Assembly (NCBI GenBank): GCA_963771835.1
Contig: CAVYVA010000004.1
Coordinates: 558,001-622,000, forward strand
Source of the DNA: CAVQCJ01 sp963771835
Lineage (GTDB): Bacteria > Actinomycetota > Actinomycetes > Prado026
DNA length: 64,000 nt
Direction of reading: 5' to 3'
Shown here one piece after another: positions 61,863 through 64,000 of this stretch; the first letter of the stretch is position 1, and each line of letters opens with the position of its first letter. A program made the translations under genes and the position numbers. The notes under the pieces were generated by a model. That model saw only the letters and a list, made by a program, of their open reading frames with translations, was not told the DNA's origin and searched no databases.

Positions 61863-63995
61863 ATGCGCGCCAGGTACCCCGACCACGAGGGGTTCGTCGA
61901 GAACGACGGCCTCAAGATCGGCTACGAGGTGTACGGGGACGGCCCGCGCACGATCGTCTTCCCACCGGTCGACCCGATCGTGCACAACCGGATCTGGAAG
62001 GGGCAGATCCCGTACCTGTCCCGGTACGCGCGGGTGGTCAGCATCGACCCCAGGGGCAACGGCAGGTCCGAGCGCAGCACCGACCCGGAGATGTTCCGGG
62101 ACGAGCGGTTCATGGCGGACACGCTCGCGGTGATGGACGCGGTCGGCGTGGACCGGGCGATGCTGGTGTCGATCTGCTCGAGCTCGTGGTGGTCGCTGCT
62201 GACGGCCGCCCGGCACCCCGACCGCGTGCTCGGCGTCGCGTCCCTGGCCACGTACGTCCCGCGACTGGTCCCGCCGTTCCCGGAGCGGGCCGCGTTCGCG
62301 TTCGACGTGCCGCTGGACACCGACGAGGGCTGGGCCAAGGACAACAAGTACTACTGGCAGCGCGACTACCGCGGCTACGTCGAGTTCTTCTTCGACCAGC
62401 TGCTGCCGGAGGCGCACTCGACCAAGCAGTGGGAGGACGCCGTCGGCTGGGCGTCCGAGGGCGATGTCGAGTGCCAGCTCGCCGCCGAGGACGCGCCGCA
62501 GTGCGTCAGCGACGCCGCCGAGGTCGAGGCGATCCTGCGCGCCATCACCTGCCCGGTCCTCACGATCCACGGCGGGGCGGACGCATGCCAGCCGCTGCAG
62601 CGCAGCCTGTCGGTCGCCGAGCTGACCGGCGGCCGGGCCGTCGTCCTCGACGGGGTCGGGCACCTGCCGCAGGCCCGGTACCCGGTGCTGGTCAACCGGA
62701 TGCTGCACGACTTCCTCGACGAGGTCGCCCCGCTGCCGCTCGCGCAGCGGCCGACCGTCCGGATGCGTACCACGGCGACCCGGGAGCCGCGCGCGCTGTT
62801 CCTGTCCTCACCGATCGGGCTCGGGCACGCGCGCCGCGACCTGGGCATCGCGCAGTCGCTGCGCGCCGTGCGCCCCGACGTGCGCGTCGACTGGCTCACC
62901 CAGAGCCCGGTGGACCGGTTCCTGGCCGGCTACGGCGAGCAGGTCCACCCGGCGTCGGCGCTGCTCGCCAGCGAGTCCGCCCACTTCGAGTCCGAGTGCG
63001 GCGAGCACGACCTGCACGCGTTCCAGGCGGTACGGGAGATGGACGAGATCCTCGTGCACAACTTCATGGTGTTCAACGAGGTCGTCGAAGCCGGGCCAGT
63101 ACGACCTGGTCGTCGGGGACGAGGCGTGGGACGTCGACCACTTCCTGCACGAGCACCCCGAGCTCAAGCGGACGGCGTTCGCGTGGCTCACCGACTTCGT
63201 CGGTTGGCTGCCGTTCGCGGACGGCGGCGAGCGCGAGGCCGCGCTGACCGCGCGACTACAACGCCGAGATGGTCGAGCACCTGGCCCGCTCGCCGCGGGT
63301 CCGGGACCGCTCGCTGTTCGTCGGCGACCCCGAGGACGTCGTGCCGGACGGGCTCGGCGCCGGGCTGCCCGTCGGTGCGCGAGTGGACCGAGGAGACGTA
63401 CGACTTCTGCGGCTACGTGACCGGCTTCACCCCGGTGGCCGACGCGGACCGTGCCGGGGTCCGCGCCGAGCTGGGGTACCGCGACGACGAGCAGGTGTGC
63501 GTGGTGACGGTCGGCGGCTCGGGGGTGGGGCTCGACCTGCTGCGCCGGGTCGTCGCGGCGTTCCCGCAGGCCCGCGCCGCAGTGCCGGGCCTGCGCATGG
63601 TCGTGGTCGCCGGACCGCGGATCGACCCGGGCGCGGTGCACGCGCAACCGTTGCCGACCGGGCTCGAGGTGCACGCCTACGTGCACGACCTGTGGCGGCA
63701 CCTGGCCGTGTGCGACCTGGCCGTCGTGCAGGGCGGGCTCACCACGACGATGGAGCTGACCGCGAACCGGCGCCCGTTCCTGTACGTGCCGCTGCGGCAC
63801 CACTTCGAGCAGCAGTTCCACGTCCGGCACCGGCTGGAGCGGCACCGGGCCGGGCGGATGGTCGACTACGACGCCACCGGACCGGACGAGCTGGCCGCCG
63901 CGATCGCGACCGAGATCGGACGGGAGGTCGACTACGTGCCGGTGCCCTCGGACGGCGCCGACCGGGTCGCGGCCCGCCTCGCCGGACTGCTGTGA
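61863..63995 (+). CDS. Alpha/beta hydrolase fused to an MGT-like glycosyltransferase (three frameshifts)
   Basis: ATG 61863 (GGAGG upstream) begins an alpha/beta-hydrolase domain of about 285 residues: DPRGNGRSERS, nucleophile region LVSICSSSWWSLLTAARHPD, acid/His region TIHGGADACQPL and DGVGHLPQARYP. A GT-B glycosyltransferase domain follows (LFLSSPIGLGHARRDLGIAQ, CVVTVGGSGVGLDLLRRVV, VVQGGLTTTMELTANRRPFL). Between 63096 and 63372 three separate +1 shifts break the frame. Removing one base near 63096, 63254 and 63372 restores a continuous 709-residue protein (for example HFLHEHPELKRTAFAWLTDF). The donor and acceptor sugars are unknown. Confidence 0.75.
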   Translation: MRARYPDHEGFVENDGLKIGYEVYGDGPRTIVFPPVDPIVHNRIWKGQIPYLSRYARVVSIDPRGNGRSERSTDPEMFRDERFMADTLAVMDAVGVDRAMLVSICSSSWWSLLTAARHPDRVLGVASLATYVPRLVPPFPERAAFAFDVPLDTDEGWAKDNKYYWQRDYRGYVEFFFDQLLPEAHSTKQWEDAVGWASEGDVECQLAAEDAPQCVSDAAEVEAILRAITCPVLTIHGGADACQPLQRSLSVAELTGGRAVVLDGVGHLPQARYPVLVNRMLHDFLDEVAPLPLAQRPTVRMRTTATREPRALFLSSPIGLGHARRDLGIAQSLRAVRPDVRVDWLTQSPVDRFLAGYGEQVHPASALLASESAHFESECGEHDLHAFQAVREMDEILVHNFMVFNEVVEAGPVRPGRRGRGVGRRPLPARAPRAQADGVRVAHRLRRLAAVRGRRRARGRADRATTTPRWSSTWPARRGSGTARCSSATPRTSCRTGSAPGCPSVREWTEETYDFCGYVTGFTPVADADRAGVRAELGYRDDEQVCVVTVGGSGVGLDLLRRVVAAFPQARAAVPGLRMVVVAGPRIDPGAVHAQPLPTGLEVHAYVHDLWRHLAVCDLAVVQGGLTTTMELTANRRPFLYVPLRHHFEQQFHVRHRLERHRAGRMVDYDATGPDELAAAIATEIGREVDYVPVPSDGADRVAARLAGLL

Positions 63996-64000
63996 CCGCA

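Noticed and set aside
60642..62708. 688-aa minus-strand ORF extending the methyltransferase
   Set aside because: The N-terminal half is antisense to the hydrolase gene. A good ATG with a GGAGG ribosome site exists at 61703.

Overview
The window is chromosomal DNA from a high-GC actinomycete (Actinomycetota). I base this on the very high G+C, GTG/TTG starts, leaderless-looking promoters, mycothiol synthase (mshD), an actinobacterial glnR, PHO-box-like repeats before pstS, and a sulfur-gene order that resembles the Rv0814c-Rv0819 region of Mycobacterium tuberculosis (recalled from knowledge, not searched). I saw no rRNA, tRNA, CRISPR array, IS element or prophage. The window is almost fully coding, and no gene-free stretch exceeds about 235 bases.

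Layout. 1-3.7 kb: surface polysaccharide genes (a partial membrane protein, gmd, fcl, a Wzc-like tyrosine kinase). 3.9-7.4 kb: a sortase-type surface protein, a DUF4012 protein and a DUF2510 membrane protein. 7.4-14.3 kb: an iron/sulfur/redox neighbourhood (ygfZ, fur, nitrobindin, DsrE, DUF1416, thiosulfate sulfurtransferase, DUF4395, a 25-aa Cys-rich leader peptide, thioredoxin, MoaD-like, hydrolase), interrupted by a DUF559 endonuclease-type gene with a palindrome on each side. 14.4-25.2 kb: glnR, mshD, then a phosphate block (ppk, CYTH-CHAD, mutT1, pstSCAB). 25.2-35.5 kb: mixed metabolism (TraR-like zinc protein, aldehyde dehydrogenase, ThDP enzyme, EamA transporter, GH63-type glucosidase, YihY, PAP2, DODA-type dioxygenase). 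35.5-44.3 kb: a MacB-type exporter with two membrane fusion proteins and a lipoprotein, divergent from a two-component system. 44.3-52.3 kb: the Kdp potassium system (kdpD, kdpC, kdpB, kdpA, kdpF and a 27-aa peptide) and a DUF4118 protein. 52.4-64 kb: a GGDEF-EAL protein, a GcvT-like protein, xylA/xylR, an MFS pump with its MarR regulator, a methyltransferase, and a hydrolase-glycosyltransferase fusion.

Two window-wide patterns stand out. First, long near-perfect palindromes lie at gene ends. One sequence family has four copies, and several copies contribute stop codons or C-terminal codons to the flanking genes. Second, about a dozen otherwise conserved genes contain single-base frameshifts, mostly +1 in GC runs. 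In every case the corrected length is a multiple of three, so sequencing or assembly error is the simplest explanation. I annotate these as intact genes with a frameshift note, except for one gene that also has a nonsense codon.

Genes that probably work together: ppk/CHAD/mutT1/pst in phosphate and polyphosphate metabolism; the sulfurtransferase operon under a Cys-rich leader; kdpFABC with KdpD, although no kdpE is present here; the fusion protein-ATPase-permease exporter with its divergent sensor pair; and xylA with its divergent ROK repressor.
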